Below, one piece after another: positions 26,823 through 35,197 of a stretch of DNA of 64,000 nt. Every line of letters starts with the position of its first letter. Within the stretch, counting starts at the first letter, position 1. The DNA lies in NCBI GenBank assembly GCA_028279515.1, contig JANQNQ010000008.1, forward strand, positions 124,001-188,000, written 5' to 3'. The notes below the pieces were generated by a model that had not been told where the DNA came from, did not search any database, and worked only from the letters and a program-made list of their open reading frames with translations. Both the position numbers and the translations under genes were made by a program. Source of the DNA: Flavobacteriaceae bacterium (GTDB lineage Bacteria > Bacteroidota > Bacteroidia > Flavobacteriales > Flavobacteriaceae).

Positions 26823-26893
26823 AATGTAATAAGCATAAAGGGGAATATCCTTGCAAAAAAAGATATTTGCGTCAAAGGAAGCCTTTTATATCG

Positions 26894-27631
26894 TTATTTC
26901 TTGACTATTTTTCGTTGAAGTGCAAAAAAGGCTCGTTTAGACGCTTTTTCTTCAGCCTTCTTTTTTGACGTGGCGCGCGCTTTTGCAACTACTTTTTCAT
27001 TGATGAACAGCTTGACAGCAAAGTGTTTAAGCTCATCATTCCCCGTGTCTTCATAAACAAGATAGTTGAAGCTCTTTTTCTCTTTTTGACACCATTCGAT
27101 GAGCAAACTCTTATAGCTGATCACTTTTCCTTCGAGACGCTCGATGTCTACATATGGATCTATAACTCTGTCATAGATGAACCGCTCACAATAATCATAG
27201 CCTCGATCCAGGTAGATGGCACCTATCAGAGCTTCGAATAGGTTACCGTGAATATTTTCACCGAAGTTCTCTTTTGGAATTTTAGTACGAACAAAACGTA
27301 TAAGGCGCAAGTCTCGGCCCAACTCGTTAAGGTGCTCTCTGCTCACGATCTTTGATCGCATCTTGGTCAAATAGCCTTCGTCTCCCGAAGGTACTTCTCT
27401 AAATAAGTGTACCGAAATCACGGCACCTAACATTGCGTCGCCTACAAACTCTAGGCGTTCAAAATTGATAGCGTTTCCTTGAGAGTCACGCTTATTCATC
27501 GACCGATGGGTAAACGCTTTCTTGTAGTACTTTTTCTTTTTGGGTTTAAACCCGAGGACTTCTTCTATCGCTAAAAAAAAATTCCCGTCAGAAGCTGATC
27601 GGGAAGTCAATATTTTGCGAATGATATTCAT
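26894..27631 (-). CDS. rnc: Ribonuclease III
   Basis: Protein of 245 residues. The nuclease signature reads 'NFERLEFVGDAMLGAV', with the catalytic Glu and Asp, and 'FEALIGAIYLDRGYD' supplies the second acidic set. The C-terminal double-stranded-RNA-binding domain is at about 165-240 ('YKSLLIEWCQKEKKSFNYLVYEDTGNDELKHFAVKLFINEKVVAKARATSKKKAEEKASKRAFFAL'). It processes rRNA precursors and structured mRNAs. It follows fabF by 15 bp on the same strand, in the common order acpP-fabF-rnc. Confidence 0.97.
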   Translation of the reverse strand: MNIIRKILTSRSASDGNFFLAIEEVLGFKPKKKKYYKKAFTHRSMNKRDSQGNAINFERLEFVGDAMLGAVISVHLFREVPSGDEGYLTKMRSKIVSREHLNELGRDLRLIRFVRTKIPKENFGENIHGNLFEALIGAIYLDRGYDYCERFIYDRVIDPYVDIERLEGKVISYKSLLIEWCQKEKKSFNYLVYEDTGNDELKHFAVKLFINEKVVAKARATSKKKAEEKASKRAFFALQRKIVKK

Positions 27632-27646
27632 TCAGAGGAAATTTCT

Positions 27647-28897
27647 TTAATCGAGTTTTTTAAACAGCACACAGGCATTGTGGCCGCCAAATCCAAAGGT
27701 GTTGCTCATCACAACATCTACATTTCTTTCTTGCGCTTTATTAAGCGTAAGATTCAATGATGGGTCGATATTCTCATCTACCGTTTCGTGGTTAATTGTC
27801 GGAGGAACCACCCCATGGTGCATAGCTAAAATGGAGGCGATTGCTTCTATCGCTCCTGCAGCACCCAACAAGTGTCCTGTCATCGACTTGGTAGAATTGA
27901 TATTGATGTTTTTGGCATGATCACCAAATACTTTTGAAATTGCTTTGAGTTCTGCAACGTCTCCAAGAGGTGTTGATGTACCGTGTGTGTTGATCGCATC
28001 GACATCGCCTGGCTCCATTCCGGCATCTCTAAGACAATTGAGCATCACGCGCTCTACTCCGATACCATCTGGATGCGGAGCCGTCATGTGATAGGCATCA
28101 CTTGACATTCCTCCTCCAACTACTTCGGCGTAAATCTTAGCACCACGTGCTTTCGCGTGTTCATATTCTTCTAGAATCAAGGCTCCTGCACCTTCCCCGA
28201 GTACAAATCCGTCACGGTTGGCATCAAAAGGTCTTGACGCGGTCGCTGGGTCATCATTTCGTGTTGACAGGGCATGCATGGCATTAAACCCTCCCATACC
28301 AGCGATAGTTACTGCTGCTTCACTACCTCCAGTGACGATTACGTCACAATGTCCTAAGCGAATATAGGTCAAGGCATCGATCAGCGCATTGGCAGATGAT
28401 GCACATGCAGAGACCGTAGTATAGTTTGGCCCCATAAAACCATGCTTGATGGAAATATGACCGGGCGCAATATCTGCGATCATCTTCGGAATAAAGAAAG
28501 GATTGAATCTTGGAAGTCCATTTCCGTTGGCGTAACTAATTACTTCATCCTGAAAAGTCTCCAAGCCTCCAATTCCTGCTCCCCAGATCACTCCAACTCT
28601 AAACTTGTCGACAGTGTCCAGGTTTAGCGCAGCATCTTTGATGGCCTCATCTGAAGCCACCAAAGCGTACTGTGCAAATTTGTCAAGTTTTCGGGCCTCC
28701 TTTCGATCAAAATGATCGGTGGCCACAAAGTCTTTTACTTCGCAAGCAAATTGTGTCTTAAAATTGGATGCATCAAAATGTGTTATTGGAGCAGCTCCGC
28801 TTTTTCCATTAACAAGCCCATCCCAATAGTCCTCAATAGAGTTCCCTATTGGAGTCAAGGCACCTAATCCTGTAACTACAACTCGCTTTAATTGCAT
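27647..28897 (-). CDS. fabF: Beta-ketoacyl-[acyl-carrier-protein] synthase II
   Basis: Protein of 416 residues with the thiolase-fold active site: cysteine in 'TTVSACASSANALIDAL', histidines in 'DAINTHGTSTPLGDVAE' and 'STKSMTGHLLGAAGAIEA', and the late 'SNTFGFGGHNACVLF'. It elongates acyl-ACP with malonyl-ACP in fatty acid synthesis. It is encoded 12 bp after acpP, with rnc following, so it is one operon. Confidence 0.97.
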   Translation of the reverse strand: MQLKRVVVTGLGALTPIGNSIEDYWDGLVNGKSGAAPITHFDASNFKTQFACEVKDFVATDHFDRKEARKLDKFAQYALVASDEAIKDAALNLDTVDKFRVGVIWGAGIGGLETFQDEVISYANGNGLPRFNPFFIPKMIADIAPGHISIKHGFMGPNYTTVSACASSANALIDALTYIRLGHCDVIVTGGSEAAVTIAGMGGFNAMHALSTRNDDPATASRPFDANRDGFVLGEGAGALILEEYEHAKARGAKIYAEVVGGGMSSDAYHMTAPHPDGIGVERVMLNCLRDAGMEPGDVDAINTHGTSTPLGDVAELKAISKVFGDHAKNININSTKSMTGHLLGAAGAIEAIASILAMHHGVVPPTINHETVDENIDPSLNLTLNKAQERNVDVVMSNTFGFGGHNACVLFKKLD

Positions 28898-28909
28898 ATA
28901 ATCTTGAAA

Positions 28910-29143
28910 TTATTTTGCTTCTTCAATGTATTGAATCGCTTGACCAACGGTAGCAATGTTTTCTGCTTGGTCATCTGGGATTTGAATATCGAATTCTTTC
29001 TCGAATTCCATGATAAGCTCAACAGTATCTAATGAATCTGCTCCTAAGTCGTTTGTGAAGCTAGCTTCTGCTACAACTTCGTTTTCATCAACTCCTAGTT
29101 TATCTACGATAATCGCTTTTACTCTAGATGCAATGTCTGACAT
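28910..29143 (-). CDS. acpP: Acyl carrier protein
   Basis: An acidic protein of 77 residues. The phosphopantetheine attachment serine lies in '[19 protein letters not shown]' (D-S-L). It carries growing acyl chains for FabF and other enzymes. It is the first gene of the acpP-fabF-rnc operon, and a good -7 element lies 30 bases upstream of the start codon. Confidence 0.98.
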   Translation of the reverse strand: MSDIASRVKAIIVDKLGVDENEVVAEASFTNDLGADSLDTVELIMEFEKEFDIQIPDDQAENIATVGQAIQYIEEAK

Positions 29144-29172
29144 AATCTTTTGTTTTAAAATTTAATTGTTGG

Positions 29173-29180
29173 CAAAAATA
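29173..29180 (-). promoter_or_regulatory. -7 element for acpP
   Basis: On the minus strand, TATTTTTG is a perfect fit to TAnnTTTG. It leaves a leader of roughly 25 bases before the ATG at 29143. A clear -33 box was not found. Confidence 0.5.
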
Positions 29181-29323
29181 AAAAACTTTGACTTAAAAAA
29201 ACGTTTTACTACGAAAATGTGTTTGTAAGGTACTAAATTTTACTCCAAGTAATTTGCATTTGCCTTCGTTTTGTTACTATTATTTCTTTTTTTTGCTGAA
29301 GAACCAAAACCTGTAATACCTTC

Positions 29324-29887
29324 ATGAAGCGCATCGTTATTTTTGCTTCTGGTTCCGGAACCAATGCAGAAAACATCATAAGACACTTTCAAGACAGTAC
29401 GGAAGCCTCAGTCGTTCAAGTGCTGTCTAACAAGAAGGATGCCAAAGTTCTGGACAGAGCTAAATCCCTTGATGTCAGTGCTTTTAGCTTCAATAGAGTT
29501 GCCTTTAAAGAGGGACATGTACTTTCTTTGTTAGAAGCCATGAAGCCGGATTTAGTAGTTTTGGCTGGTTTTCTTTGGAAAATGCCCGAGGACATTGTCA
29601 AGGCTTTTCCGAATAAGATCATCAACGTTCATCCGGCCTTACTTCCTAAATATGGAGGTAAAGGCATGTACGGAAAACATGTACACGAAGCGGTCGTAAA
29701 TAATAAGGAAAAAGAATCCGGAATTACCATCCATTATGTAAATGAACACTATGATGAGGGAGCGATCATCTTTCAGGCCAAGACAAACGTCGAAGAAAAC
29801 GACTCTGTTGAAGATGTTGCCGCCAAGATTCATAAGCTCGAATATGAACACTTTCCGAAGGTCATCGCCAAACTATTGAACCTTTAA
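29324..29887 (+). CDS. purN: Phosphoribosylglycinamide formyltransferase
   Basis: A 187-residue protein starting 'MKRIVIFASGSGTNAENIIRHF', the phosphate-binding loop of GAR transformylases. 'LAGFLWKMPEDIVKAFPNKIINVHPALLPKYGGKGMYG' holds the catalytic His and the N-x-H-P signature. 'GITIHYVNEHYDEGAIIFQ' carries the second catalytic Asp region. It uses 10-formyltetrahydrofolate in de novo purine synthesis. rnhA follows after 4 bases, so the two share a transcript. Confidence 0.96.
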   Translation: MKRIVIFASGSGTNAENIIRHFQDSTEASVVQVLSNKKDAKVLDRAKSLDVSAFSFNRVAFKEGHVLSLLEAMKPDLVVLAGFLWKMPEDIVKAFPNKIINVHPALLPKYGGKGMYGKHVHEAVVNNKEKESGITIHYVNEHYDEGAIIFQAKTNVEENDSVEDVAAKIHKLEYEHFPKVIAKLLNL

Positions 29888-29891
29888 CAGC

Positions 29892-30371
29892 ATGCCAGAA
29901 GCACAAGTTCATATATACACAGATGGCGCCGCAAGAGGCAATCCAGGACCCGGAGGTTATGGCATTGTTATGGAGTGGGTGGGCAAGCCTTATAAAAAGG
30001 AATTCTCAGAAGGTTATGAGCACACCACCAACAACCGCATGGAACTACTCGCCGTAATCGTTGCCTTGAAACAGCTAAAACTCCCTGGCACCCATGTTCA
30101 AGTCTTTACAGATTCAAAATATGTGGTGGATTCTGTTGAAAAGGGATGGGTCTTTAATTGGGAACGCAAAGGCTTCGTAGACAAGAAAAACGTAGACCTT
30201 TGGGTGCGTTTTCTACGAATCTACCGAAAGCACAAGGTTTCCTTCACTTGGATCAAAGGTCACAACAATCACCCGCAAAATGAACGCTGCGACCAGCTCG
30301 CCGTGGCCGCTTCTAAAAAGGACAAGCTGCTAAAAGATAACGGGTTCAAAAGCGATGATACACTGTTCTAA
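29892..30371 (+). CDS. rnhA: Ribonuclease HI
   Basis: Protein of 159 residues. Catalytic residues are seen in order: Asp in 'VHIYTDGAARGNPGPGGYG', Glu in 'NNRMELLAVIVAL', Asp in 'QVFTDSKYVVDSV', and the final His/Asp in 'VKGHNNHPQNERCDQLA'-like sequence ('WIKGHNNHPQNERCDQLAVAA'). It removes RNA from RNA-DNA hybrids. It sits 4 bases after purN. Confidence 0.96.
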   Translation: MPEAQVHIYTDGAARGNPGPGGYGIVMEWVGKPYKKEFSEGYEHTTNNRMELLAVIVALKQLKLPGTHVQVFTDSKYVVDSVEKGWVFNWERKGFVDKKNVDLWVRFLRIYRKHKVSFTWIKGHNNHPQNERCDQLAVAASKKDKLLKDNGFKSDDTLF

Positions 30372-30429
30372 GGAGACATTTGGCATCAAATTTGTATTTT
30401 AGCCAGCGTAACCCTCCCCTATATTGTTT

Positions 30430-31026
30430 ATGAGAAACATACTTGTTTTCTTTTCTTTATTACTTTTTCTTTCGACCAATGCTCAAAATCCTTGGAAGCT
30501 AAAAAAAGACAAAAATGGCGTTCAGGTTTTTGTCAGGAATGTCGATTCTTCAAAGATCAAAGAGTACAAGGCGGTTACCCAAATCAACACTTCTGTAGAG
30601 CAAGCGCTATCCATAATATTAGATGGAAATCGATTGGCTGATTGGAACTATAAAACTTCTGAGAGTAAGACCATTAGGAAAATCACAGATGACGAATACA
30701 TTTTCTGGATGAAGAACGACCTTCCCTGGCCAGTAAAGAATCGAGATAACGTAACCCACGTAAAGGTCAACAAAATAAGCAAAGACAGCATACGTGTTGA
30801 TCTGGCCCCAGACCGCACAAATGCCGTACCCGAAATGGATGGGATGATCCGAGTGACTAACTTCAAAGGGTTTTGGTTGGTCTCACAAAAAGGAGACAAG
30901 GTCGAAGTAATACAACAATTATATGGTGACCCAAAAGGCAATCTTCCGTCATGGATATTAAACTCAGTCTTAACCACCGCGCCTTATCGATCTTTCCTCA
31001 ATTTGAAATCGCTTTTAGAAGACTGA
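30430..31026 (+). CDS. Secreted START-domain lipid-binding-like protein
   Basis: A 198-residue protein from ATG 30430 with a signal peptide (MRNILVFFSLLLFLSTNAQ); an upstream TTG at 30424 is possible. The rest is a START fold: 'WKLKKDKNGVQVFVRNVDSSKIKEYKAVTQINTSVEQALSIILDGNRLADWN', 'WPVKNRDNVTHVKV', 'KGFWLVSQKGDKVEVIQQLYGDPKGNLPSWILNSVLTTAPYRSFLNLKSLL'. START proteins hold lipids in a deep pocket. This one is probably periplasmic. The ligand is not known. Confidence 0.85.
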   Translation: MRNILVFFSLLLFLSTNAQNPWKLKKDKNGVQVFVRNVDSSKIKEYKAVTQINTSVEQALSIILDGNRLADWNYKTSESKTIRKITDDEYIFWMKNDLPWPVKNRDNVTHVKVNKISKDSIRVDLAPDRTNAVPEMDGMIRVTNFKGFWLVSQKGDKVEVIQQLYGDPKGNLPSWILNSVLTTAPYRSFLNLKSLLED

Positions 31027-31094
31027 TCTAGAACCGAATATTGGTGTTCATTTAAATGAAATTTCTACCGATTTTCTTCTTCATAAAATCTATG

Positions 31095-31102
31095 TACATT
31101 TG
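31095..31102 (+). promoter_or_regulatory. -7 element for the PfkB kinase gene
   Basis: TACATTTG, followed by C, is a perfect TAnnTTTG box. It lies 18 bases before the ATG at 31121, giving a short leader. The -33 region is T-rich (TTTTCTTCTTC) but lacks an exact TTTG. Confidence 0.55.
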
Positions 31103-31120
31103 CAGAAATTTTAATGAGGT

Positions 31121-32047
31121 ATGAGTAAATTATTGATCGTCGGAACGGTCGCTTTTGACGCCATCGAAACTCCTTTCGGAAAAACAGATAAAATACTGGG
31201 TGGAGCCGGAACTTATATTGGGCTCTCTGCCGCTCACTTTGGCGTAGATGCTGCTGTTGTTTCAGTAGTTGGAGATGACTTCCCGCAAGAATATCTTGAT
31301 CTTCTAAAGAACAGGAACATTGACATTTCGGCCATAGAAATTGTTAAAGGCGGAAAAACTTTTTTCTGGAGCGGGCGCTATCATAATGACCTCAACTCAA
31401 GAGACACCTTGGACACTCAATTAAATGTACTGGCCGATTTTAGTCCGAAAGTACCAGAAGCGTATTCAGATGCCGAAATCTTAATGCTCGGAAACTTGCA
31501 TCCAATGGTACAACTTAGTGTGATCGATCAAATGACCACAAAACCGAAGCTTACCATTTTGGATACCATGAACTTTTGGATGGACAACACATGGGATGAG
31601 CTTATGCAGGTTATTGAAAAGGTGGATGTGATCACCATCAATGATGAAGAAGCACGACAACTAAGTGGTGAATACTCTTTGGTCAAAGCGGCGCAAAAGA
31701 TCCATGGAATGGGGCCAAAATATGTAGTCATCAAAAAAGGTGAGCACGGTGCTTTGCTTTTCCATAACGGAAACATCTTCTTTGCTCCCGCGTTACCATT
31801 AGAAGAGGTATTTGACCCTACTGGTGCCGGAGACACCTTTGCAGGAGGTTTTGCTGGATATTTGGCAAAACATGAAGACATCTCTTTTGAAAGCATGAAG
31901 AATGCCATTATATATGGTTCGAACCTCGCTTCCTTTTGCGTCGAAAAATTTGGGACGCAGCGCATGGAGTCGCTGACCAAAAGTGAAGTGCAGGATCGCT
32001 TGCAGCAGTTTAAAGACCTAACACAATTTGAAATAGAACTCTCATAA
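31121..32047 (+). CDS. PfkB-family carbohydrate (ribokinase-like) kinase
   Basis: Protein of 308 residues. 'GGAGTYIGLSAAHFGVDAAVVSVVGDDFPQEYLDLLKNRNID' is the N-terminal substrate-binding region. 'FDPTGAGDTFAGGFAGYLA' is the second PfkB signature, with the GAGD anion hole and catalytic Asp. It likely phosphorylates a sugar or nucleoside, but the substrate cannot be fixed from sequence. The gene is followed by a strong terminator and then the purF-type gene. Confidence 0.9.
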   Translation: MSKLLIVGTVAFDAIETPFGKTDKILGGAGTYIGLSAAHFGVDAAVVSVVGDDFPQEYLDLLKNRNIDISAIEIVKGGKTFFWSGRYHNDLNSRDTLDTQLNVLADFSPKVPEAYSDAEILMLGNLHPMVQLSVIDQMTTKPKLTILDTMNFWMDNTWDELMQVIEKVDVITINDEEARQLSGEYSLVKAAQKIHGMGPKYVVIKKGEHGALLFHNGNIFFAPALPLEEVFDPTGAGDTFAGGFAGYLAKHEDISFESMKNAIIYGSNLASFCVEKFGTQRMESLTKSEVQDRLQQFKDLTQFEIELS

Positions 32048-32053
32048 AAAACA

Positions 32054-32078
32054 CGCCCTGAATTTTCAGGGCTTTTTT
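32054..32078 (+). terminator. Rho-independent terminator after the PfkB kinase gene
   Basis: GCCCTGA (32054-32060) pairs with TCAGGGC (32065-32071) across a 4-nt loop, followed by TTTTTT. It lies 6 bases after the stop codon and 20 bases before the next start. Confidence 0.9.
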
Positions 32079-32098
32079 GATACAACAACACAACAACA

Positions 32099-33997
32099 AT
32101 GAGTGATGCCTTAAAACACGAATGCGGAATTGCCCTCATTCGATTATTGAAACCCCTTGACTACTACAAGAAAAAATACGGCAGTGCATTTTACGGGGTA
32201 AATAAAATGTACTTGATGATGGAAAAGCAGCACAACCGCGGACAGGATGGGGCTGGTTTTGCAAGCATCAAACTAAATGTTGAGCCAGGTGAGCGATACA
32301 TAAGTCGAGTGCGATCAAATCAACAGCAGCCTATTCAAGATATTTTTTCGCAAATCAACGAGCGCATCAATCAAGAACTAAAGGATCACCCAGAATACGC
32401 CGATGATGTGGCACTTCAAAAAAAGAACATCCCTTATATCGGTGAGCTTCTTCTCGGACATGTTCGTTATGGAACCTTCGGAAAAAATAGCATCGAAAGT
32501 GTACATCCCTTCTTGCGCCAGAACAACTGGATGCACCGTAACCTTATCGTTGCAGGTAACTTCAACATGACCAATGTGACTCATTTGTTTGACAATTTGG
32601 TTACACTGGGGCAGCACCCAAAAGAAAAGACAGATACTATCACCGTCATGGAAAAGATCGGTCACTTCTTAGACGATGCCGTGGCTAAACTATACAAGCA
32701 AATTAAGAACGAAGGTTACAATAAATTGGAAGCCTCTCCGCTAATCGCCGAACGCCTTAATGTGGCTAAGATCCTGAAAAAGGCGGCCAAAAACTGGGAT
32801 GGAGGCTATGCCATGGCTGGGCTTTTAGGGCATGGTGACTCATTTGTGCTGAGAGATCCCGCCGGAATTAGACCTACCTATTACTATCAAGATGATGAAG
32901 TTGTGGTAGTGGCTTCAGAACGACCTGTGATCCAAACCGTTTTTAATGTTGACATTGAAAACGTCAAAGAACTTTCTCCTGGAAAAGCCATCATCATCAA
33001 AAAAGACGGAACCGTAAACCTTAAAAGAATCTTAGAGCCACTTGAGAGAAAGGCATGCTCTTTTGAGCGTATTTATTTTTCCAGAGGAAGTGATGCCGAA
33101 ATCTATGAAGAACGAAAGATGTTGGGAAGACTTTTGTTCCCCTCCATTTTGAAGTCTATTGACAACGATATGGAAAATACGGTATTCTCTTTTATTCCGA
33201 ATACGGCGGAAACTTCTTTCTACGGAATGGTCAAAGAGGCACAAAACTACCTCAACCAACTTAAAGAAGAACAGATCCTATCGGAAGGCGACAATCTTAC
33301 CAAAGAACGTCTTCATCAAATACTATCCATAAGGCCTCGTATTGAAAAGGTCGCGATAAAAGATGCCAAACTACGTACCTTTATTACCGAAGACAGCAGT
33401 AGAGATGACCTGGTAGCACACGTATACGACGTTACCTATGGTTCAGTAAAAACCACCGACAACTTGGTGATCATTGACGACAGTATCGTTCGCGGAACTA
33501 CTTTGAAGAAAAGTATCATTAAAATGATGAACCGCCTACACCCAAAGAAAATGGTCATTGTTTCTTCGGCTCCTCAAATACGTTACCCTGACTGTTATGG
33601 TATTGATATGGCCAGAATGGAAGATCTTGTTGCCTTTAGGGCTGCATTAGCTTTATTGAAGGACCAAGGAAACTATCACATTGTTGAAGAAGTGTACCAC
33701 AAATGCAAGGAGCAGTTGCAACTACCAGATGTCGACATGAAGAATGTGGTCAATGAGATCTACGAGCGTTTCACCGACCAAGAACTTTCATTAAAAATAT
33801 CTGAACTGCTGACTCCAGAAGATGTAGATACAGAAGTTGATATCATTTTCCAAAGCGTTGAGAACTTGCACATGGCTTGCCCGAAAAACCTGGGAGACTG
33901 GTATTTCACAGGGGATTACCCAACTCCAGGAGGGAATCGAGTTGTAAACAAGGCGTTTATTAATTTCTTTGAAGGTAACAAACAACGGGCGTACTAA
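32099..33997 (+). CDS. purF: Amidophosphoribosyltransferase, long form
   Basis: A 632-residue protein. The N-terminal nucleophile glutaminase begins 'MSDALKHECGIALIRLL', with the catalytic cysteine at residue 9 to be exposed by processing. 'LLLGHVRYGTFGKNS', 'NLIVAGNFNMTNV' and 'RDPAGIRPTYYY' complete that domain. The phosphoribosyltransferase domain carries the PRPP loop 'LVIIDDSIVRGTTLKKSI'. It makes phosphoribosylamine, the first step of purine synthesis. At 632 residues it is longer than the usual 460-510, so it belongs to the long form seen in Bacteroidota. The two tandem small-RNA-like units lie downstream. Confidence 0.9.
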   Translation: MSDALKHECGIALIRLLKPLDYYKKKYGSAFYGVNKMYLMMEKQHNRGQDGAGFASIKLNVEPGERYISRVRSNQQQPIQDIFSQINERINQELKDHPEYADDVALQKKNIPYIGELLLGHVRYGTFGKNSIESVHPFLRQNNWMHRNLIVAGNFNMTNVTHLFDNLVTLGQHPKEKTDTITVMEKIGHFLDDAVAKLYKQIKNEGYNKLEASPLIAERLNVAKILKKAAKNWDGGYAMAGLLGHGDSFVLRDPAGIRPTYYYQDDEVVVVASERPVIQTVFNVDIENVKELSPGKAIIIKKDGTVNLKRILEPLERKACSFERIYFSRGSDAEIYEERKMLGRLLFPSILKSIDNDMENTVFSFIPNTAETSFYGMVKEAQNYLNQLKEEQILSEGDNLTKERLHQILSIRPRIEKVAIKDAKLRTFITEDSSRDDLVAHVYDVTYGSVKTTDNLVIIDDSIVRGTTLKKSIIKMMNRLHPKKMVIVSSAPQIRYPDCYGIDMARMEDLVAFRAALALLKDQGNYHIVEEVYHKCKEQLQLPDVDMKNVVNEIYERFTDQELSLKISELLTPEDVDTEVDIIFQSVENLHMACPKNLGDWYFTGDYPTPGGNRVVNKAFINFFEGNKQRAY

Positions 33998-34014
33998 TTG
34001 CCTTGTTAAGGCAA
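33998..34014 (+). terminator. Short stem-loop at the purF stop codon
   Basis: TTGCCTT (33998-34004) pairs with AAGGCAA (34008-34014) over a 3-nt loop, immediately after the stop codon. It is followed by CCTTAAAG and not by a T-run, so termination would be weak. Confidence 0.5.
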
Positions 34015-34056
34015 CCTTAAAGATTTCATAAAAAGGGTATTTCATCCGATATAAAT

Positions 34057-34106
34057 GTCGTTTATCTGATCTTTTGTTGCTGGGTGGTAAACATTCGTAC
34101 ATTAGC
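34057..34106 (+). promoter_or_regulatory. Promoter of small-RNA unit 1
   Basis: GTCGTTTATCTGATC with TTTTGTTG (34072-34079) makes a -33 region. An 18-base spacer leads to TACATTAGC (34098-34106) as a -7 element. The same 23-base block and spacing recur before unit 2, while the spacer itself differs, which is the pattern expected of a real promoter. Confidence 0.6.
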
Positions 34107-34107
34107 A

Positions 34108-34183
34108 GAGCCATAGCATAAGTAGGTTAAGTTCATGGTAAGATTTGGGGCAAAAAAAGGTGGAAACTTCTCCGCCTTTTTTT
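34108..34183 (+). ncRNA. Candidate small RNA, unit 1 of a tandem pair
   Basis: An RNA of about 76 nt is predicted between the -7 box and the T-run at 34177-34183. CCAT (34111-34114) can pair with ATGG (34135-34138), and an outer GCC/GGC pair is possible. The terminator is GGTGG (34159-34163) with CCGCC (34172-34176), including a G-U pair. The segment 34100-34164 is almost identical to unit 2, whereas flanking DNA is not. No open reading frame of note is present. A known flavobacterial RNA family (for example Flavo-1) is a possibility that could not be tested here. Confidence 0.6.
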
Positions 34184-34282
34184 ATTTTATATCGTTTCGT
34201 TTTCCAACCCGTAAAGACATTCCTCCATTAAAGATCATTATCTCCACAAATAGTGGTTTTTGTAAGTTAAACGGATAATTAG

Positions 34283-34332
34283 GTCGTTTATCTGATCTTT
34301 TGTTGTGCATGAATAAACATTTATACATTAGC
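34283..34332 (+). promoter_or_regulatory. Promoter of small-RNA unit 2
   Basis: The same layout as unit 1: GTCGTTTATCTGATC, then TTTTGTTG (34298-34305), 18 bases, and TACATTAGC (34324-34332). It sits exactly 226 bp downstream of the first promoter. Confidence 0.6.
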
Positions 34333-34333
34333 A

Positions 34334-34409
34334 GAGCCATAGCATAAGTAGGTTAAGTTCATGGTAAGATTTGGGGCAAAAAAAGGTGGATCTTCTCCAC
34401 CTTTTTTTA
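34334..34409 (+). ncRNA. Candidate small RNA, unit 2 of a tandem pair
   Basis: The second copy of about 76 nt. Its terminator GGTGGA (34385-34390) pairs with TCCACC (34396-34401) and is followed by TTTTTTT. Compared with unit 1, the loop bases differ and one stem pair changes from G-U to A-U, so the stem is kept while its sequence drifts. The body from CATTAGC through GGGGCAAAAAAAGG is the same in both. It ends 10 bases before the sodA terminator. Confidence 0.6.
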
Positions 34410-34417
34410 TTGGAAAT

Positions 34418-34450
34418 AAAAACGGGGGTCAATGATTGACCCCCGTTTTT
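34418..34450. terminator. Bidirectional terminator between small-RNA unit 2 and sodA
   Basis: AAAAACGGGGGTCA (34418-34431) pairs with TGACCCCCGTTTTT (34437-34450). The 14-bp stem has A-runs and T-runs on both sides, so it can end the minus-strand sodA transcript and any plus-strand read-through. Confidence 0.9.
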
Positions 34451-34468
34451 AGTACTATCTAAATTGTC

Positions 34469-35077
34469 CTACTTGCTTGCTTCATAACGCTTAGAGACCT
34501 CATCCCAATTGATCACGTTAAAGAACGCAGAGATATAATCAGGTCTTCTGTTTTGATAGTTCAGGTAGTAAGCGTGCTCCCAAACATCCAATCCCAAAAT
34601 AGGTGTTCCGCCGCATCCGACAGAAGGCATTAATGGGTTGTCTTGGTTTGGCGTTCCGCAAACCTCTACCTTTCCTCCTTTATGAACACACAACCAAGCC
34701 CATCCAGACCCAAATTGTGTAGCAGCTGCCTTTGAGAACGCATCTTTAAATGCATCAAAAGAACCAAAAGCATCATTGATAGCATCAGCCAATGCGCCTG
34801 ATGGTGTTCCTCCTCCGTCTGGAGACATCACTTCCCAAAACAAACAGTGGTTGTAATATCCTCCTCCGTTGTTTCTTACTGCTCCATTCGACATGTCTAA
34901 ATTTGTCAATATATCATCAATTGATTTTGATGCTAGGTCAGATCCGTCAATGGCCGCGTTCAATTTTGTGGTATATCCATTGTGATGTTTCGAATGATGG
35001 ATTTCCATGGTTCTCGCATCAATATGAGGTTCTAGTGCATCGTATGCATATGGTAACTTAGGTAATTCAAAAGCCAT
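34469..35077 (-). CDS. sodA: Superoxide dismutase, manganese-type
   Basis: Protein of 202 residues. Metal ligands are seen in '[14 protein letters not shown]' (His), '[11 protein letters not shown]' (His) and '[22 protein letters not shown]' (Asp and His). '[11 protein letters not shown]' carries the glutamine placed as in manganese enzymes (NQD motif), so Mn or a cambialistic form is favoured over Fe. It converts superoxide to peroxide and oxygen in the cytoplasm. A -7 box (TAACTTTG on the minus strand) lies at 35112-35119. Confidence 0.95.
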   Translation of the reverse strand: MAFELPKLPYAYDALEPHIDARTMEIHHSKHHNGYTTKLNAAIDGSDLASKSIDDILTNLDMSNGAVRNNGGGYYNHCLFWEVMSPDGGGTPSGALADAINDAFGSFDAFKDAFSKAAATQFGSGWAWLCVHKGGKVEVCGTPNQDNPLMPSVGCGGTPILGLDVWEHAYYLNYQNRRPDYISAFFNVINWDEVSKRYEASK

Positions 35078-35111
35078 AATTGTATAGTTTTTTGATTATT
35101 CGTTTGTTTTC

Positions 35112-35119
35112 CAAAGTTA
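35112..35119 (-). promoter_or_regulatory. -7 element for sodA
   Basis: TAACTTTG on the minus strand fits TAnnTTTG exactly. It lies 34 bases upstream of the ATG at 35077. The -33 match is uncertain. Confidence 0.5.
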
Positions 35120-35197
35120 CAATAAAGTGGCTCAAAATCCCAGAGCATATCGCAAAGAAGTCATCGAGATTTTTTATTTTGGTATAAAATTTCAAGA

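Noticed and set aside
31528-32139. Long minus-strand frame (203 codons) opposite the PfkB kinase gene
   Set aside because: It is a shadow of the kinase and the start of purF; its protein has no recognisable features and the plus-strand genes have full family motifs.
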